DNA of 64,000 nt, taken from NCBI RefSeq assembly GCF_000607165.1, contig NZ_JFZG01000026.1, forward strand, positions 121,094 through 185,093, in the 5' to 3' direction. Positions 1 through 10,448 of this stretch are shown here, one piece after another (position 1 is the first letter of the stretch; every line of letters starts with the position of its first letter). The notes under the pieces are model-generated. The model saw only the letters and a program-made list of their open reading frames with translations. It ran no database searches and was not told the DNA's origin. Origin of the DNA: Ralstonia pickettii (GTDB lineage: Bacteria > Pseudomonadota > Gammaproteobacteria > Burkholderiales > Burkholderiaceae). The translations under genes and the position numbers were made by a program.

Positions 1-67
1 TCACGTGACGCTGCAGCCAGTCGCGCAGCGCGTCAGACATCGTCGCGTACGGTTGGGAGGTGGACAT
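1..67 (-). CDS. 5' fragment of an unidentified gene running off the window edge
   Basis: An ATG at 65-67 on the minus strand opens a frame of 22 codons that is still open at base 1, so the rest of the gene lies outside the window. The visible peptide begins MSTSQPYATMSDALRDWLQ and is too short to assign to a family. A TACAAT -10-like hexamer on the same strand at 104-109 would give a leader of about 30 nt, which supports a gene start here. No strong ribosome-binding site is visible, and a second in-frame ATG lies at 38-40. It follows the transglycosylase gene in the same direction, with 66 bp between them. Function unknown. Confidence 0.4.
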   Translation of the reverse strand, partial: MSTSQPYATMSDALRDWLQRHV

Positions 68-133
68 GCGGGATGGAGATGCGGGCGAGCGAAAGATGGC
101 CCTATTGTAGGCCGACCGTTCGTCGACTGAAGA

Positions 134-895
134 TCACGAACCGCCAGCCGGACCGCCAGCAATACGCAGCGGCGAGAACGGATTGCGCGCCGGCACTTCC
201 GGCAACGCCTTGGCACGCGGAGCGGGCCGAAGGGGCTCGGCAGGAACCGGCGCAGACACCGTCATCGCGCTCGACTCCTGATATTGCCAGCGCTTCCAGG
301 CGGCCAGCACGGCATTCGGATATTGCGGCTGCCCCCGGCTGCCGTTGTAGCGGCCCAGCGCCAGATACAGATTGCCGCCTTCCATGTCGAGGTAATGACG
401 CAGGATCGTGCAGCCATAACGCAGGTTGCTCTGCAGATGGAAGAGCTTGCGCGCGTCGTTATCGCCGATGCTGCGTGTCCAGAACGGCATCACCTGCATC
501 AGGCCCATGGCACCGGCACTGCTCATGGCGTACTTGCGGAAACCGCTTTCCACCTGGATGAGGCCGAGCACCAGCGCCGGGTCCAGGCCTGCGCGCTTGG
601 CTTCGTAATACGCCGTCTCGATCAGCTCGACGCGTACCGATGCCTGCGGAATCTTGCCCGACATGCGCACCGACATCTCGGCCAGCCAGCGCAGGTAGCC
701 GAGTTGTTCGTCGTTGCTGGCAAAGACCGGGCGCAGCGGGCGGCTATCGGCCACTGCGGCAGACAGCGCACTGCGCACGGAGTCCGCCAGGTACTCCTCT
801 TTCTGGGCGCCCGCCCACGCCGCCTGCGTGCCCGCGAGCAACGCCCCTGCGCACAGCGCAGTGGCGATCAGGCGGGCGGAGAACAAGCGGGGCAT
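134..895 (-). CDS. Lytic transglycosylase, SLT domain (exported)
   Basis: Predicted periplasmic peptidoglycan lytic transglycosylase, which cleaves the MurNAc-GlcNAc bond with formation of 1,6-anhydro-MurNAc. The 253-residue protein starts with a signal peptide (about residues 1-28, hydrophobic core then AWA). A goose-lysozyme/SLT fold follows: the catalytic Glu is E116 in QVESGF, then the family motifs SSAGAMGLMQVMP (about 125-137) and the RYNGS region. The C-terminal 50 residues are Pro/Ala-rich and look disordered. It lies 23 bp downstream of proS on the same strand, so it may share its transcript. The exact substrate preference cannot be read from the sequence. Confidence 0.9.
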   Translation of the reverse strand: MPRLFSARLIATALCAGALLAGTQAAWAGAQKEEYLADSVRSALSAAVADSRPLRPVFASNDEQLGYLRWLAEMSVRMSGKIPQASVRVELIETAYYEAKRAGLDPALVLGLIQVESGFRKYAMSSAGAMGLMQVMPFWTRSIGDNDARKLFHLQSNLRYGCTILRHYLDMEGGNLYLALGRYNGSRGQPQYPNAVLAAWKRWQYQESSAMTVSAPVPAEPLRPAPRAKALPEVPARNPFSPLRIAGGPAGGS

Positions 896-918
896 GCGTG
901 GTGGGTCCTGTCGTTGCG

Positions 919-2643
919 TTATTGCGCGAGACGCGCCTTCAGCGTAGCCAGCACGTCGGCCGGTGCCACGGCGGTGGCAGCTTCGTCGCGGCGGCCCTGG
1001 AATTCCAGCTTGCCGTCCTTCAGGCCGCGGTCGCCCACCACCACGCGGAACGGCACACCGATCAGCTCCCAGTCGGCGAACATCGCGCCGGGGCGCTCGC
1101 CGCGATCGTCCAGCATCACGTCGATACCGGCGGCGACCAGTTCGGCGTGCAGGCGGTCCGCTTCTTCGCGCACGGCGTCGGAGCGGTCGTAACCCACCGG
1201 GCAGATCACCACCTGGAACGGCGCGATCGACGCCGGCCAGATGATCCCGCGCGCATCGTAGTTCTGCTCGATGGCCGCACCCAGAATCCGCGTGATGCCG
1301 ATGCCGTAGCAGCCCATCACCATCGGCTGGGTCTTGCCGTTTTCATCGAGGAACGTCGCGTTCATCGCCTCGGAGTAACGCGTGCCCAGCATGAAGACGT
1401 GACCGACTTCGATGCCGCGGCAGATGGCCAGCGTGCCCTTGCCATCCGGCGACGGATCGCCCGCCACCACGTTACGTAGGTCGTAGACCTCGGGCTCGGG
1501 CAGATCGCGGCCCCAGTTCACGCCAGTGAAGTGGTAATCCTCTTCGTTGGCGCCGACCACGAAATCACTCATGGCAGCCGCCGTGCGATCGGCCACGACC
1601 TTCACCGGCAGCTTCGTGCCGATCGGGCCGAGATAGCCCGGGCGCGTGCCGAACGCGCGCAGGATTTCACCTTCGGTGGCAAAGCGGAAGTCGGCCAGGC
1701 CGGGCACCTTCGATGCCTTGACCTCGTTGAGTTCGTGATCGCCGCGCAGCAGCAGCAGCCAGATCTGGGGCTCTCCGCCCTCGACTTCGGTTGCCAGCAC
1801 GATGGATTTGATCGTGCGCTGCAGCGGGATACCCAATTGTTCGGCCACGGCCTCGCACTTGGCGCGACCCGGCGTATGCGTCTTGGTAAGCGCCTCGGTG
1901 GCAGCCCCACGCGGCGCGGCCGGAGCCACGGCTTCGGCGGCCTCGATGTTGGCGGCGTAGTCCGAATCTGGGCAATAGATGATGGCGTCTTCGCCCGTGT
2001 CGGCAATCACGTGGAATTCGTGCGAGCCAGACCCGCCGATGGCGCCGTTATCGGCGGCCACCGCACGGAATTCCAGGCCGAAGCGCTGAAAGATGCGCGT
2101 GTAGGCGTCGTACATCTTCTGGTACGACACCTTCAGGCCCTCGGCGTCGCGGTCGAAGGAGTACGCGTCCTTCATCGTGAATTCACGGCCGCGCATGATG
2201 CCGAAACGCGGGCGGCGCTCGTCACGGAACTTGGTCTGGATCTGGTAGAAATTGACCGGCAGTTGCTTGTACGAGCGGATTTCGGTGCGGGCGATGTCGG
2301 TCACCACTTCCTCCGACGTCGGCTGCATGACGAAGTCGCGCTCGTGGCGATCCTTGAAACGCAGCAGTTCGTCGCCCATCTTGTCCCAGCGGCCGGTCTC
2401 CTGCCACAGCTCGCCCGGCTGTACCACCGGCATCAGCACTTCCACCGCGCCAGCGGCATTCATTTCCTCACGCACGATCTGCTCAACCTTGCGGATCACG
2501 CGCAACCCCACGGGCATATACGTATAGAGGCCCGCGCCAAGCTTCTTGATCATGCCGGCACGCATCATCAACTTGTGCGAGACGATCTCCGCGTCGGCGG
2601 GCGCTTCCTTGAGCGTGGAAATGAAGAATTGGGACGCTTTCAT
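919..2643 (-). CDS. proS: Prolyl-tRNA synthetase (bacterial type, with editing insertion)
   Basis: Charges tRNA-Pro with proline in the cytosol. It is a class II synthetase of 574 residues, the usual length for the bacterial form with the INS editing domain. The start is set at the ATG at 2641-2643 ([15 protein letters not shown]), where the family's conserved N-terminus begins; an upstream ATG in the same frame would add 18 unconserved residues. Class II features include the [20 protein letters not shown] block (motif 2) and the C-terminal anticodon-binding domain after the GCYGIGITR block (motif 3). The INS region lies between them (about residues 220-400). Its cognate tRNA-Pro(CGG) is also in this window, at 8647. 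Confidence 0.97.
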   Translation of the reverse strand: MKASQFFISTLKEAPADAEIVSHKLMMRAGMIKKLGAGLYTYMPVGLRVIRKVEQIVREEMNAAGAVEVLMPVVQPGELWQETGRWDKMGDELLRFKDRHERDFVMQPTSEEVVTDIARTEIRSYKQLPVNFYQIQTKFRDERRPRFGIMRGREFTMKDAYSFDRDAEGLKVSYQKMYDAYTRIFQRFGLEFRAVAADNGAIGGSGSHEFHVIADTGEDAIIYCPDSDYAANIEAAEAVAPAAPRGAATEALTKTHTPGRAKCEAVAEQLGIPLQRTIKSIVLATEVEGGEPQIWLLLLRGDHELNEVKASKVPGLADFRFATEGEILRAFGTRPGYLGPIGTKLPVKVVADRTAAAMSDFVVGANEEDYHFTGVNWGRDLPEPEVYDLRNVVAGDPSPDGKGTLAICRGIEVGHVFMLGTRYSEAMNATFLDENGKTQPMVMGCYGIGITRILGAAIEQNYDARGIIWPASIAPFQVVICPVGYDRSDAVREEADRLHAELVAAGIDVMLDDRGERPGAMFADWELIGVPFRVVVGDRGLKDGKLEFQGRRDEAATAVAPADVLATLKARLAQ

Positions 2644-2800
2644 GCGACTGACAATAAGGGATGACGCGGCCAACCAAAGCCGCGAAAACAAGGGCAAAAG
2701 CCACCGGAATCAGGAGATGAGACGAGGCGCCGGGCGCACATTCGCGCAATCGGCACCCCTCCCCCAGGAGGCGCGAGTGAGCGGCAACATTTCGGCGTCT

Positions 2801-2831
2801 GTGACAGCCGAGCGACGGGCCGCTCTATAAT
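2801..2831 (+). promoter_or_regulatory. Predicted sigma-70 promoter of rppH
   Basis: A perfect TATAAT lies at 2826-2831, with GTGACA at 2801-2806 as a possible -35 (19-bp spacer, longer than ideal). The start codon of rppH follows 32 bp after the -10. The region is the divergent proS/rppH gap (2644-2863), which otherwise holds nothing I can name. Confidence 0.55.
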
Positions 2832-2863
2832 CGGCGTAATTCTAAAGTATTCGAGGTGCAGTC

Positions 2864-3571
2864 ATGCTCGATCGTGAAGGCTTCCGCCCGAACGTCGGCA
2901 TCATCCTCATCAACGCAAGAAACGAGGTGTTCTGGGGCAAGCGCATTGGCGAGCACTCCTGGCAGTTTCCACAAGGCGGCATCAAATACGGCGAAACGCC
3001 CGAACAAGCGATGTTCCGCGAACTGCACGAAGAAGTCGGCCTGTTGCCAGAACACGTCCGGATCGTCGGTCGCACGCGCGACTGGCTGCGGTATGAGGTG
3101 CCGGACAAGTTCATCCGCCGCGAAATTCGCGGCCATTACCGGGGCCAGAAACAGATCTGGTTCCTGCTGCGCATGGTCGGTCGCGACTGCGACATCCAGC
3201 TGCGCGCCACCGAGCATCCGGAATTCGATGCGTGGCGGTGGAGCCAGTACTGGGTGCCGCTCGAAGCCGTCATCGAGTTCAAGCGCGAGGTGTATCAGTT
3301 AGCGCTGTCGGAGCTTTCGCGCTTCGTGCAGCGGCAGACGCGCGCACCGCTCTCGCCCTACGGGCGCGGCGGGCAGCACCGTGAGCGCGACGGACGTGAT
3401 GCGCGCGATCACCGTGAACGTTCTGGCGGCCAGAGCGGCCGAAACGAGCAGTACGCCCAGCCAGCCCTGACCGTCACCACCACGACGGTCATCGTCGAAA
3501 CGGTGAGCGTATCCGCACCTGCCCCCTCCTCTCCCAACCCTGACGACACGGCTCCTAAGGACAATTCGTGA
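2864..3571 (+). CDS. rppH: RNA pyrophosphohydrolase RppH (Nudix)
   Basis: Removes pyrophosphate from the 5' end of mRNA and so opens the way for RNase E decay. The protein starts [18 protein letters not shown], typical of RppH. The Nudix box GX5EX7REUXEEXGU is intact at about residues 38-60 ([23 protein letters not shown]). Residues 1-160 cover the enzyme. A further 75 residues form a charged Arg/Gly/Asp-rich stretch followed by a Val/Thr/Pro-rich tail, making it longer than the 176-residue E. coli enzyme. A GAGGTG ribosome-binding site precedes the ATG. Its stop overlaps the next start (GTGA), which suggests coupling with the lipoprotein gene. Confidence 0.95.
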   Translation: MLDREGFRPNVGIILINARNEVFWGKRIGEHSWQFPQGGIKYGETPEQAMFRELHEEVGLLPEHVRIVGRTRDWLRYEVPDKFIRREIRGHYRGQKQIWFLLRMVGRDCDIQLRATEHPEFDAWRWSQYWVPLEAVIEFKREVYQLALSELSRFVQRQTRAPLSPYGRGGQHRERDGRDARDHRERSGGQSGRNEQYAQPALTVTTTTVIVETVSVSAPAPSSPNPDDTAPKDNS

Positions 3572-4206
3572 ATTTGATGACGACGACACGTGGAGCGCGC
3601 CGCGCTCTCGTGCCGCTCGCGCTGGCGGCTGCGCTGGCGTTGACGGCATGTGGCCATAACCGCACCGGCGACCTCGAAGACAAGCTGTTGATGGACCCAT
3701 TCAACGACAAGCCCTTCAAGGAAGACGCTGTGACCTTCCCGGCCCCGCCGGTCGATCGCGATGCCGTGCCGTTCGATGTGGGCGGCCGCAATGATTCGCC
3801 GCTGCGCTTTGCCATCGATCCGAAATCGGTGTCGATCGGCAAGGACAACGTAGTGCGCTACACCGTGCTGATCACCAGTAAGACCGGCGCGCGCAACGTG
3901 AACTACGAAGGCCTGCGCTGCGACACGGCCGAGCGACGCATCTATGCGACGCTGCGCAATGACACCAACCAGTGGGTCGGCAACCGCGCGGTCGACATGA
4001 ACGAAACCGCGAATGCTGAATCCGCCAGCATGAACGCCTACAAGCCGGCCACCGATTGGCAGCGCGTTGGCAATGGCGGGCCGACGGACTACGCGTCGGC
4101 GCTGATGCGCTCTTACTTCTGCGACGTGCGCTCAGTAGCGGGAGATGGAAAGGCTTCTACGCTCGTGCAACGGTTGGGCGGCAGCGGGCGCTATTTCGGG
4201 CCGTAA
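3568..4206 (+). CDS. CNP1-like family lipoprotein
   Basis: A 212-residue exported protein whose body (about residues 45-212) resembles the CNP1-like family, of unknown function. The N-terminus has a basic segment, a hydrophobic core and a lipobox (LTAC, about residues 25-28), so it is probably an outer-membrane or periplasmic lipoprotein. The GTG start at 3568 overlaps the rppH stop by 4 bp, and AAGGA lies about 7 nt upstream; the ATG at 3577 is the alternative. Pairing with rppH suggests co-transcription but says nothing clear about function. Confidence 0.75.
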   Translation: MNLMTTTRGARRALVPLALAAALALTACGHNRTGDLEDKLLMDPFNDKPFKEDAVTFPAPPVDRDAVPFDVGGRNDSPLRFAIDPKSVSIGKDNVVRYTVLITSKTGARNVNYEGLRCDTAERRIYATLRNDTNQWVGNRAVDMNETANAESASMNAYKPATDWQRVGNGGPTDYASALMRSYFCDVRSVAGDGKASTLVQRLGGSGRYFGP

Positions 4207-4232
4207 AGAGCGCGGGGTATTTGGATTGGGCC

Positions 4233-4288
4233 TTGGTGGTCCACTGTCCCTTCGCTCCCTACCGGGATCGAAGGGGTCATACCACCAA
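4233..4288. repeat. Nested inverted repeat between convergent genes
   Basis: The outer arms TTGGTGGT (4233-4240) and ACCACCAA (4281-4288) are perfect complements. The inner arms CCCTTCG (4248-4254) and CGAAGGG (4269-4275) are also perfect. Together they would fold into one long interrupted hairpin on either strand, between the lipoprotein gene (+) and proB (-). There is no run of T on either side, so it is not a textbook terminator, though it could still end or protect both transcripts. A dispersed REP-like element is another possibility. Confidence 0.55.
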
Positions 4289-4297
4289 CGCTCCTAC

Positions 4298-5422
4298 TCA
4301 GAGCAACACTAGATTGTCCCGGTGCACCAACTCCGCAGCGCTCACATACCCCAGCACCGCCTCGATCTCCGAAGACGACTTCCGCGCAATCAAGCGGGCC
4401 TCAGCTGACGAATAGTTCGTCAACCCACGGGCCACTTCCAGCCCCGCCGCGTCCACGCACGAGATCACTTCGCCGCGCGCAAACTCGCCCTGTACTTCGG
4501 TCACGCCAATCGGCAGCAACGACTTGCCGCCGGCCGTGAGTTTTTCTACCGCGCCGGCATCCAGCACCACGCGACCGCGCAGCTGCAGGTGGTCGATCAT
4601 CCACTGCTTGCGCGCCGCCATCCGCCCGGTCGGCGCGCGAAGTTGCGTGCCGATGGCCTCGCCGTTCGCCAGCCGCGCAAGCACGTCAGCCTCCCGACCC
4701 GAAGCAATGATGGTGTGTGCGCCCGATTTTGCCGCGCGCTTGGCCGCCAGAATCTTCGTCAGCATGCCGCCCTTGCCGATGCTCGAACCGGCGCCGCCAG
4801 CCATCTGCTCAAGGTCGGGCGTGCCGGCTTGCGCCTCGTCGACAAAGCGAGCGCCTGGGTCCTTGCGCGGATCAGCGGTATACAGGCCGCGCTGGTCTGT
4901 CAGGATGATCAGCGCATCGCCTTCGATCAGGTTGGTGACAAGCGCACCCAGCGTGTCGTTGTCGCCGAACTTGATTTCATCGGTGACAACGGTGTCGTTC
5001 TCGTTGATGATCGGCACGACACCGAGGCTCAGCAGCGTGAGCAGCGTGGAACGCGCGTTGAGGTAGCGCTCCCGATCAGCCAAATCGCCGTGCGTGAGCA
5101 GCACCTGCGCCGTGCGGATGCTGTGCCGCGCGAACTCAGATTCGTACACCTGCGCCAGCCCCATCTGCCCGACGGCAGCGGCGGCCTGCAACTCATGAAT
5201 TTCCTTCGGACGCTTGGCCCAGCCCAACCGCTGCATGCCCTCGGCGATGGCGCCGGAGCTTACCAGCACGACTTCCTTGCCCGCCGCCCGTAACGCCGCG
5301 ATCTGCGCGGCCCAGCGGGCAATGGCGGCCTGGTCGAGGCCACGGCCATCGTTGGTAACCAGGCTGGAACCGACCTTGACGACAAGGCGGCGCGCATCGG
5401 CAATCAGCGAATGCAGGGCCAT
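4298..5422 (-). CDS. proB: Glutamate 5-kinase
   Basis: Phosphorylates L-glutamate to gamma-glutamyl phosphate, the first and feedback-controlled step of proline synthesis. It has 374 residues, matching the two-domain bacterial form: an amino-acid-kinase domain (about 1-265) with [15 protein letters not shown] and INENDTV motifs, then a C-terminal PUA domain (about 285-370, [14 protein letters not shown] onward). The [11 protein letters not shown] block that binds nucleotide is intact. It lies 33 bp downstream of obgE on the same strand, as in many betaproteobacteria. proA is not in the window. Confidence 0.96.
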   Translation of the reverse strand: MALHSLIADARRLVVKVGSSLVTNDGRGLDQAAIARWAAQIAALRAAGKEVVLVSSGAIAEGMQRLGWAKRPKEIHELQAAAAVGQMGLAQVYESEFARHSIRTAQVLLTHGDLADRERYLNARSTLLTLLSLGVVPIINENDTVVTDEIKFGDNDTLGALVTNLIEGDALIILTDQRGLYTADPRKDPGARFVDEAQAGTPDLEQMAGGAGSSIGKGGMLTKILAAKRAAKSGAHTIIASGREADVLARLANGEAIGTQLRAPTGRMAARKQWMIDHLQLRGRVVLDAGAVEKLTAGGKSLLPIGVTEVQGEFARGEVISCVDAAGLEVARGLTNYSSAEARLIARKSSSEIEAVLGYVSAAELVHRDNLVLL

Positions 5423-5455
5423 GGTGGGCGTGTCTCCGAAGAATGTCTGTTGTGT

Positions 5456-6616
<1,161 letters not shown>

Positions 6617-6697
6617 CTAACAGAACGCACCTGGAACACGCGCCAAGAAGCAGCGTACCGCCCAGGATCAAAGTCGCGTTTTGTTAGCGGCCAGAAA

Positions 6698-6728
6698 CGA
6701 AAAAGCCCCGCACGGGTGCGGGGCCTTT
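6698..6728 (-). terminator. Rho-independent terminator of the rplU-rpmA operon
   Basis: Perfect 8-bp stem GCCCCGCA (6705-6712) / TGCGGGGC (6717-6724) with a 4-nt loop. On the minus strand it is followed by TTTTTCGTTTC. It sits 17 bp beyond the rpmA stop and separates the ribosomal operon from obgE. Confidence 0.9.
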
Positions 6729-6744
6729 CTACTACAAGGCTGAA

Positions 6745-7005
6745 TCAGGCCGCCGGAACAACGTCGACGAACTGCTTCTTGCCTTCGCCGCGGTTGGCGA
6801 ACTTCACGTGGCCATCGACCAGCGCGAAGAGGGTGTGGTCCTTGCCCATGCCCACGTTCACGCCAGCATGCGTGCGGGTGCCGCGTTGGCGAACGATGAT
6901 GCCGCCAGCGTTGATGGCTTGACCGCCGTACACCTTCACGCCCAGGCGCTTCGACTCGGAATCGCGGCCGTTCCGTGTGGAACCGCCGCCTTTTTTCTGT
7001 GCCAT
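6745..7005 (-). CDS. rpmA: 50S ribosomal protein L27
   Basis: An 86-residue ribosomal protein whose N-terminal arm reaches toward the peptidyl-transferase centre. The start [20 protein letters not shown] is the classical L27 N-terminus, followed by [19 protein letters not shown], so the start codon is secure. It is the second gene of the rplU-rpmA operon, 37 bp after rplU. Confidence 0.99.
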   Translation of the reverse strand: MAQKKGGGSTRNGRDSESKRLGVKVYGGQAINAGGIIVRQRGTRTHAGVNVGMGKDHTLFALVDGHVKFANRGEGKKQFVDVVPAA

Positions 7006-7042
7006 GACTGAACTCCTATCCGGTTACGTAGACGACGCAGCC

Positions 7043-7354
7043 TTAGGCCACGATCGAGTCGATACGCAACTCGGTGTAATTTTGACGATGCCCTTGGCGC
7101 TTTTGATAGTGCTTACGACGGCGCATCTTGAAGATGTGCACTTTGTCGTGACGACCATGGGAGATGACGGTGGCTTTGACGGCAGCCCCGCTCACCAGCG
7201 GCGCACCAACCTTGAGTTGGTCGCCGGCGCCCACTGCGAGCACCTGGTCAAGCGTGATTTCTGCGCCAACGTCCGCCGGTATCTGTTCTACTTTCAGTTT
7301 TTCGCCAGCAGCAACCTTGTATTGCTTACCGCCGGTTTTTACGACCGCGTACAT
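7043..7354 (-). CDS. rplU: 50S ribosomal protein L21
   Basis: 103 residues, the usual L21 length. It starts [14 protein letters not shown] and ends with the basic [16 protein letters not shown] segment that contacts 23S rRNA. It is the first gene of the rplU-rpmA operon, with a well-formed promoter about 87 bp upstream (7441-7469). Confidence 0.99.
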   Translation of the reverse strand: MYAVVKTGGKQYKVAAGEKLKVEQIPADVGAEITLDQVLAVGAGDQLKVGAPLVSGAAVKATVISHGRHDKVHIFKMRRRKHYQKRQGHRQNYTELRIDSIVA

Positions 7355-7440
7355 TGTCGGACCTCGATAAAAGAACTAAAACATGACTCTTGCGCCACTT
7401 GTCGACCGCATGCGCAGACAACGGACACAGAGAACTCGCA

Positions 7441-7469
7441 ACTATACAAGAAAAACTCAAGCAAATCAA
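7441..7469 (-). promoter_or_regulatory. Sigma-70 promoter of rplU-rpmA
   Basis: On the minus strand, TTGATT (7464-7469) and TATAGT (7441-7446) are separated by exactly 17 bp. Transcription would begin near 7434, leaving an untranslated leader of about 80 nt before rplU. That is long enough for a ribosomal-protein autoregulatory structure, but I could not identify one. Confidence 0.75.
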
Positions 7470-7563
7470 AGGCTAATCGCCCAATGCGTGTGCTGCGCCC
7501 GCACAACGGCCAGCCACATCAAGCGTCGGGCGACACGCCATCGGGCAAACTACTTGGTTGCTC

Positions 7564-7569
7564 TATAAT
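7564..7569 (+). promoter_or_regulatory. -10 element (TATAAT) of ispB
   Basis: A perfect TATAAT in CTCTATAATC, divergent from the rplU promoter. No good -35 is seen at the right distance (TCGGGC at 7541-7546). It would give a leader of about 65 nt before the proposed TTG start of ispB. The same CTCTATAATC sequence appears at rppH. Confidence 0.55.
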
Positions 7570-7642
7570 CTCGCGGTTTTTTGCGCCGCATCGCTCGCGC
7601 GCAAGTCGACTATCAGCCACACGCCTTCTGTCGGAATTCGCC

Positions 7643-8620
7643 TTGACCCAAACCTCCGCCTCCGTCCTGCTCGCCCCTGTCGCTGAAGACATGCGCGCCG
7701 TCGATGCCGTGATCCGCCGCCGCCTGGGCTCGGAGGTGGTACTGATCAATCAGATTGGTGAATACATCATCAGCGCCGGCGGCAAGCGGCTGCGTCCAGT
7801 GATCCTGCTGCTGGTGGCAAATGCCCTCGGCTACAAGGGCGAGCATCAGCACGAGCTGGCCGCCGTGGTCGAGTTCATCCACACAGCCACGCTGCTGCAC
7901 GACGACGTGGTTGACGAATCCGACTTGCGCCGCGGCCGAAAGACCGCCAACGCCGTGTTCGGCAATGCGGCCAGCGTGCTGGTGGGCGACTTCCTGTATT
8001 CGCGCGCCTTCCAGATGATGGTGCAGGCCAACAGCATGCGCATCATGCAGATCCTGGCCGACGCAACCAACATCATTTCCGAAGGCGAGGTTCTGCAGCT
8101 GCTGAACATGCACGACCCGGACGTGACGGAAGAGCGCTACCTGCAGGTCATTCGCTACAAGACCGCCAAGCTTTTCGAGGCGGCCGCACAGATTGGCGCA
8201 GTGCTCTCAGGCGCGGACGCCGCCACTGAAGAAGCCGCCGCCGAATACGGCCGCCGCATCGGCACCGCGTTCCAGATCGTCGATGACCTGCTCGACTACA
8301 CGTCCACCGCGGATCAAATGGGCAAGAACGCCGGCGACGACCTGCGCGAGGGCAAGCCAACCCTGCCGCTCATCCACCTGCTATCGAACGGCACGGAAGA
8401 ACAACGCGCACTGGTGCGCCAAGCCATCGAGCAAGGCGGCACGGAACATTTCGATGCGATCTTCGCCGCCATTCAGGCTTCCGGCGCATTGGAGTACACG
8501 CGCCAAGCCGCCGAGCGCGAAGCCGCCGCAGCTGAAGCAGCAGCAAACGCATTACCCCCTTCCCTTTTCCGCCAGACGCTGATAGACTTGTGTGCTTTCT
8601 CGCTGCAACGTCAGTCCTGA
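7643..8620 (+). CDS. ispB: Octaprenyl diphosphate synthase (trans-polyprenyl transferase)
   Basis: Elongates farnesyl diphosphate with isopentenyl diphosphate to make the ubiquinone side chain. Both Asp-rich metal-binding motifs are present: LLHDDVVDESD (first) and QIVDDLLDYTS (second), with GGKRLRP and the EGEVLQL region. The start is chosen at TTG 7643, because GGAA lies 7 nt upstream and it follows the TATAAT at 7564; this gives 325 residues. The open frame runs upstream to 6977 but there it is only the antisense of rplU/rpmA. ATG 7691 is an alternative start. The chain length (C40) is inferred from the family. Confidence 0.9.
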   Translation: MTQTSASVLLAPVAEDMRAVDAVIRRRLGSEVVLINQIGEYIISAGGKRLRPVILLLVANALGYKGEHQHELAAVVEFIHTATLLHDDVVDESDLRRGRKTANAVFGNAASVLVGDFLYSRAFQMMVQANSMRIMQILADATNIISEGEVLQLLNMHDPDVTEERYLQVIRYKTAKLFEAAAQIGAVLSGADAATEEAAAEYGRRIGTAFQIVDDLLDYTSTADQMGKNAGDDLREGKPTLPLIHLLSNGTEEQRALVRQAIEQGGTEHFDAIFAAIQASGALEYTRQAAEREAAAAEAAANALPPSLFRQTLIDLCAFSLQRQS

Positions 8621-8646
8621 CACGCACGAGATCTGCGAAGAAGCAT

Positions 8647-8723
8647 CGGGGTGTAGCTTAGCCTGGTAGAGCGCTACGTTCGGGACGTAGAGGCCGGAGG
8701 TTCGAATCCTCTCACCCCGACCA
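8647..8723 (+). tRNA. tRNA-Pro (anticodon CGG)
   Basis: Complete 77-nt cloverleaf with encoded CCA. The acceptor stem CGGGGTG (8647-8653) pairs with CACCCCG (8713-8719), followed by A and CCA. The anticodon stem CTACG/CGTAG encloses the loop TTCGGGA with anticodon CGG, reading proline codon CCG. The T arm holds GGTTCGAATCC. It lies 26 bp after ispB and may be processed from the same transcript. Confidence 0.97.
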
Positions 8724-8914
8724 GTTTCTCGTATTCAAGTCATTCCTGCGGCACGGTTTTCAGCATCGCCGCACAGCAATTCCCAGGCATTTTCCGCATC
8801 GCGTCCGCTCAATCCAGCGGGGTGTTGCGCTGTCCGCGCGGCCAATGGCCGTGTGCGCAGAAGCGGCAAACCCCTCTGTTATAGTGGGCGCTTCGCCGCC
8901 CTTCCCCTCCCGCT

Positions 8915-10189
8915 TTGGACTCTTGGCCGCTCTGGGCACAAATCGGCGCCGTCGTGCTGCTGTTGTGCTGCTCCGCCTTCTTCTCGATTTCCGAAACCGC
9001 GATGATGGCGCTCAACCGCCATCGCCTGCGGCATCTTGCCAAGTCCAACGTATCGGGCGCGCGCAATACGCAGCAGTTGCTCGGTCAGACCGACAAGCTG
9101 CTTTCACTCATCCTGATCGGCAACAATCTGATCAACACCGCCGTGCCGGTGCTGATCACCACCTTGGCCATCCACTACTTCGGCAACAACGGAACGACGC
9201 TGTCGATTGCCACGGCCATCGTCGCGTTTCTTATCATCGTATTCGCCGAGATTGCCCCCAAGATCGTGGGCGCGACCTACCCCGAACGCGTGGCCTTCCC
9301 GGCCAGCTTCATCATCAAGCCGCTGCTGCAGATTTCGACGCCGCTGGTCGCGGTGGTCAACGCGTTTGCCATGGGTGTGCTGCGATTGGTGCGCATCAAC
9401 ACGCGTAAGGCGCCAGAGCAGCGCATGTCGACCGAGGAACTGCGCACGCTGGTGCTGGAATCAGGCAACTTCATTCCGCACAAGCACCGCAGCATCCTGC
9501 TCAACCTGTTCGATCTTGACGTCATCACCGTGGACGACGTGATGACGCCGCGCGCGCGGGTTGAATCGCTCGATCTGTCGCGCCCGATTGAAGAAGTCAT
9601 CCAGCAGCTCGAGACCTGCTATCACAACAAGCTGCCGGTGTTCGAGCAGGACAGCGATCAGGTGATCGGCATCCTGCATGTGCGCAAGGCGCTGTCGCTG
9701 CTCGGGCACACCGAACTTACGCACGACGATTTCCGAGGCCTGCTGGCCGAGCCATATTTCGTACCGAGCGGCACGCCCGTTTTCCGGCAACTGCAGTACT
9801 TTCAGGAGAATCGCCGCCGCATCGGTCTGATCGTCAATGAGTATGGCGACATGCTGGGGCTGGTGACGCTCGAAGACATCATCGAAGAGATGATCGGCGA
9901 GTTCACCACCACGCTGCCCAACGCCGGCAAGCTGGCCTGGGACAAGGAAGGCACTTATCTTGCGGATGCAGGAATGTCATTGCGCGATCTGAACCGGCGC
10001 CTCGGCCTGAGCCTGCCGACCGACGGCCCGAAGACGCTCAACGGGCTGGTACTGGAAGTGCTGGAAGAGATTCCCGAGGCGACGGTCAGTGTGAAGATTG
10101 CGGGCTGCGTGATGGATATCGTCCAGATGGACAGCCAGTCGATCCGCACGGTGCGGCTGCATCAGCCGCCGCAGCCAAAGCGCAGTTGA
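8915..10189 (+). CDS. CNNM/CBS-domain membrane protein (CorC/HlyC family)
   Basis: A 424-residue inner-membrane protein of the CNNM type. A CNNM transmembrane domain (about residues 1-185, beginning with a hydrophobic helix then SISETAMMALN) is followed by a pair of CBS domains (about 205-335) with VDDVMTPR and VTLEDIIEEMIGE, and a C-terminal CorC_HlyC domain (about 350-420). Members are linked to Mg/Co ion transport or resistance; the substrate here is unproven. The TTG start at 8915 is tentative, because no good ribosome-binding site is seen. The next in-frame ATG would cut into the first membrane helix. Confidence 0.85.
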   Translation: MDSWPLWAQIGAVVLLLCCSAFFSISETAMMALNRHRLRHLAKSNVSGARNTQQLLGQTDKLLSLILIGNNLINTAVPVLITTLAIHYFGNNGTTLSIATAIVAFLIIVFAEIAPKIVGATYPERVAFPASFIIKPLLQISTPLVAVVNAFAMGVLRLVRINTRKAPEQRMSTEELRTLVLESGNFIPHKHRSILLNLFDLDVITVDDVMTPRARVESLDLSRPIEEVIQQLETCYHNKLPVFEQDSDQVIGILHVRKALSLLGHTELTHDDFRGLLAEPYFVPSGTPVFRQLQYFQENRRRIGLIVNEYGDMLGLVTLEDIIEEMIGEFTTTLPNAGKLAWDKEGTYLADAGMSLRDLNRRLGLSLPTDGPKTLNGLVLEVLEEIPEATVSVKIAGCVMDIVQMDSQSIRTVRLHQPPQPKRS

Positions 10190-10448
10190 CGCCACACTCG
10201 AAAGCAAACGCTTCAGTTGGGGCGGTTTTCTGCCGATGTGGCACAAATGCAAGCTGCGCTTTGATGTGCGCTTTACAAATACAGGGGCGGTCGGCAAACT
10301 GCCCCGGTTCCGGACACCACCCCCCACGAATGGGTGGGGCACCGGCTGCAGAACATAAAACAATCGCCTTGGGGGGCGAGCGCACGCTGGAGGCGGTGGG
10401 GCCCGGCGCACGCTGAAATGGTCAGCTTCAGCCTGACGGACTGGACTC
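10190..10448. other. Intergenic gap upstream of pilB with a hairpin
   Basis: 259 bp without a gene. It holds one clear hairpin: CCCCAC (10322-10327), loop GAATGG, GTGGGG (10334-10339). No T-run follows, so it is not a standard terminator. A promoter for pilB is expected here, but I cannot point to a convincing -35/-10 pair. Confidence 0.5.

Noticed and set aside
6977..7642. Upstream extension of the ispB reading frame
   Set aside because: The extra 222 codons run antisense through rplU and part of rpmA and contain no prenyl-synthase homology; the TTG at 7643 has a ribosome-binding site.
10239..10256. Sigma-54-like sequence (TGGCAC ... GC) upstream of pilB
   Set aside because: The GG and GC elements are 11 bp apart rather than the required 10, and the TTGC part is not matched.
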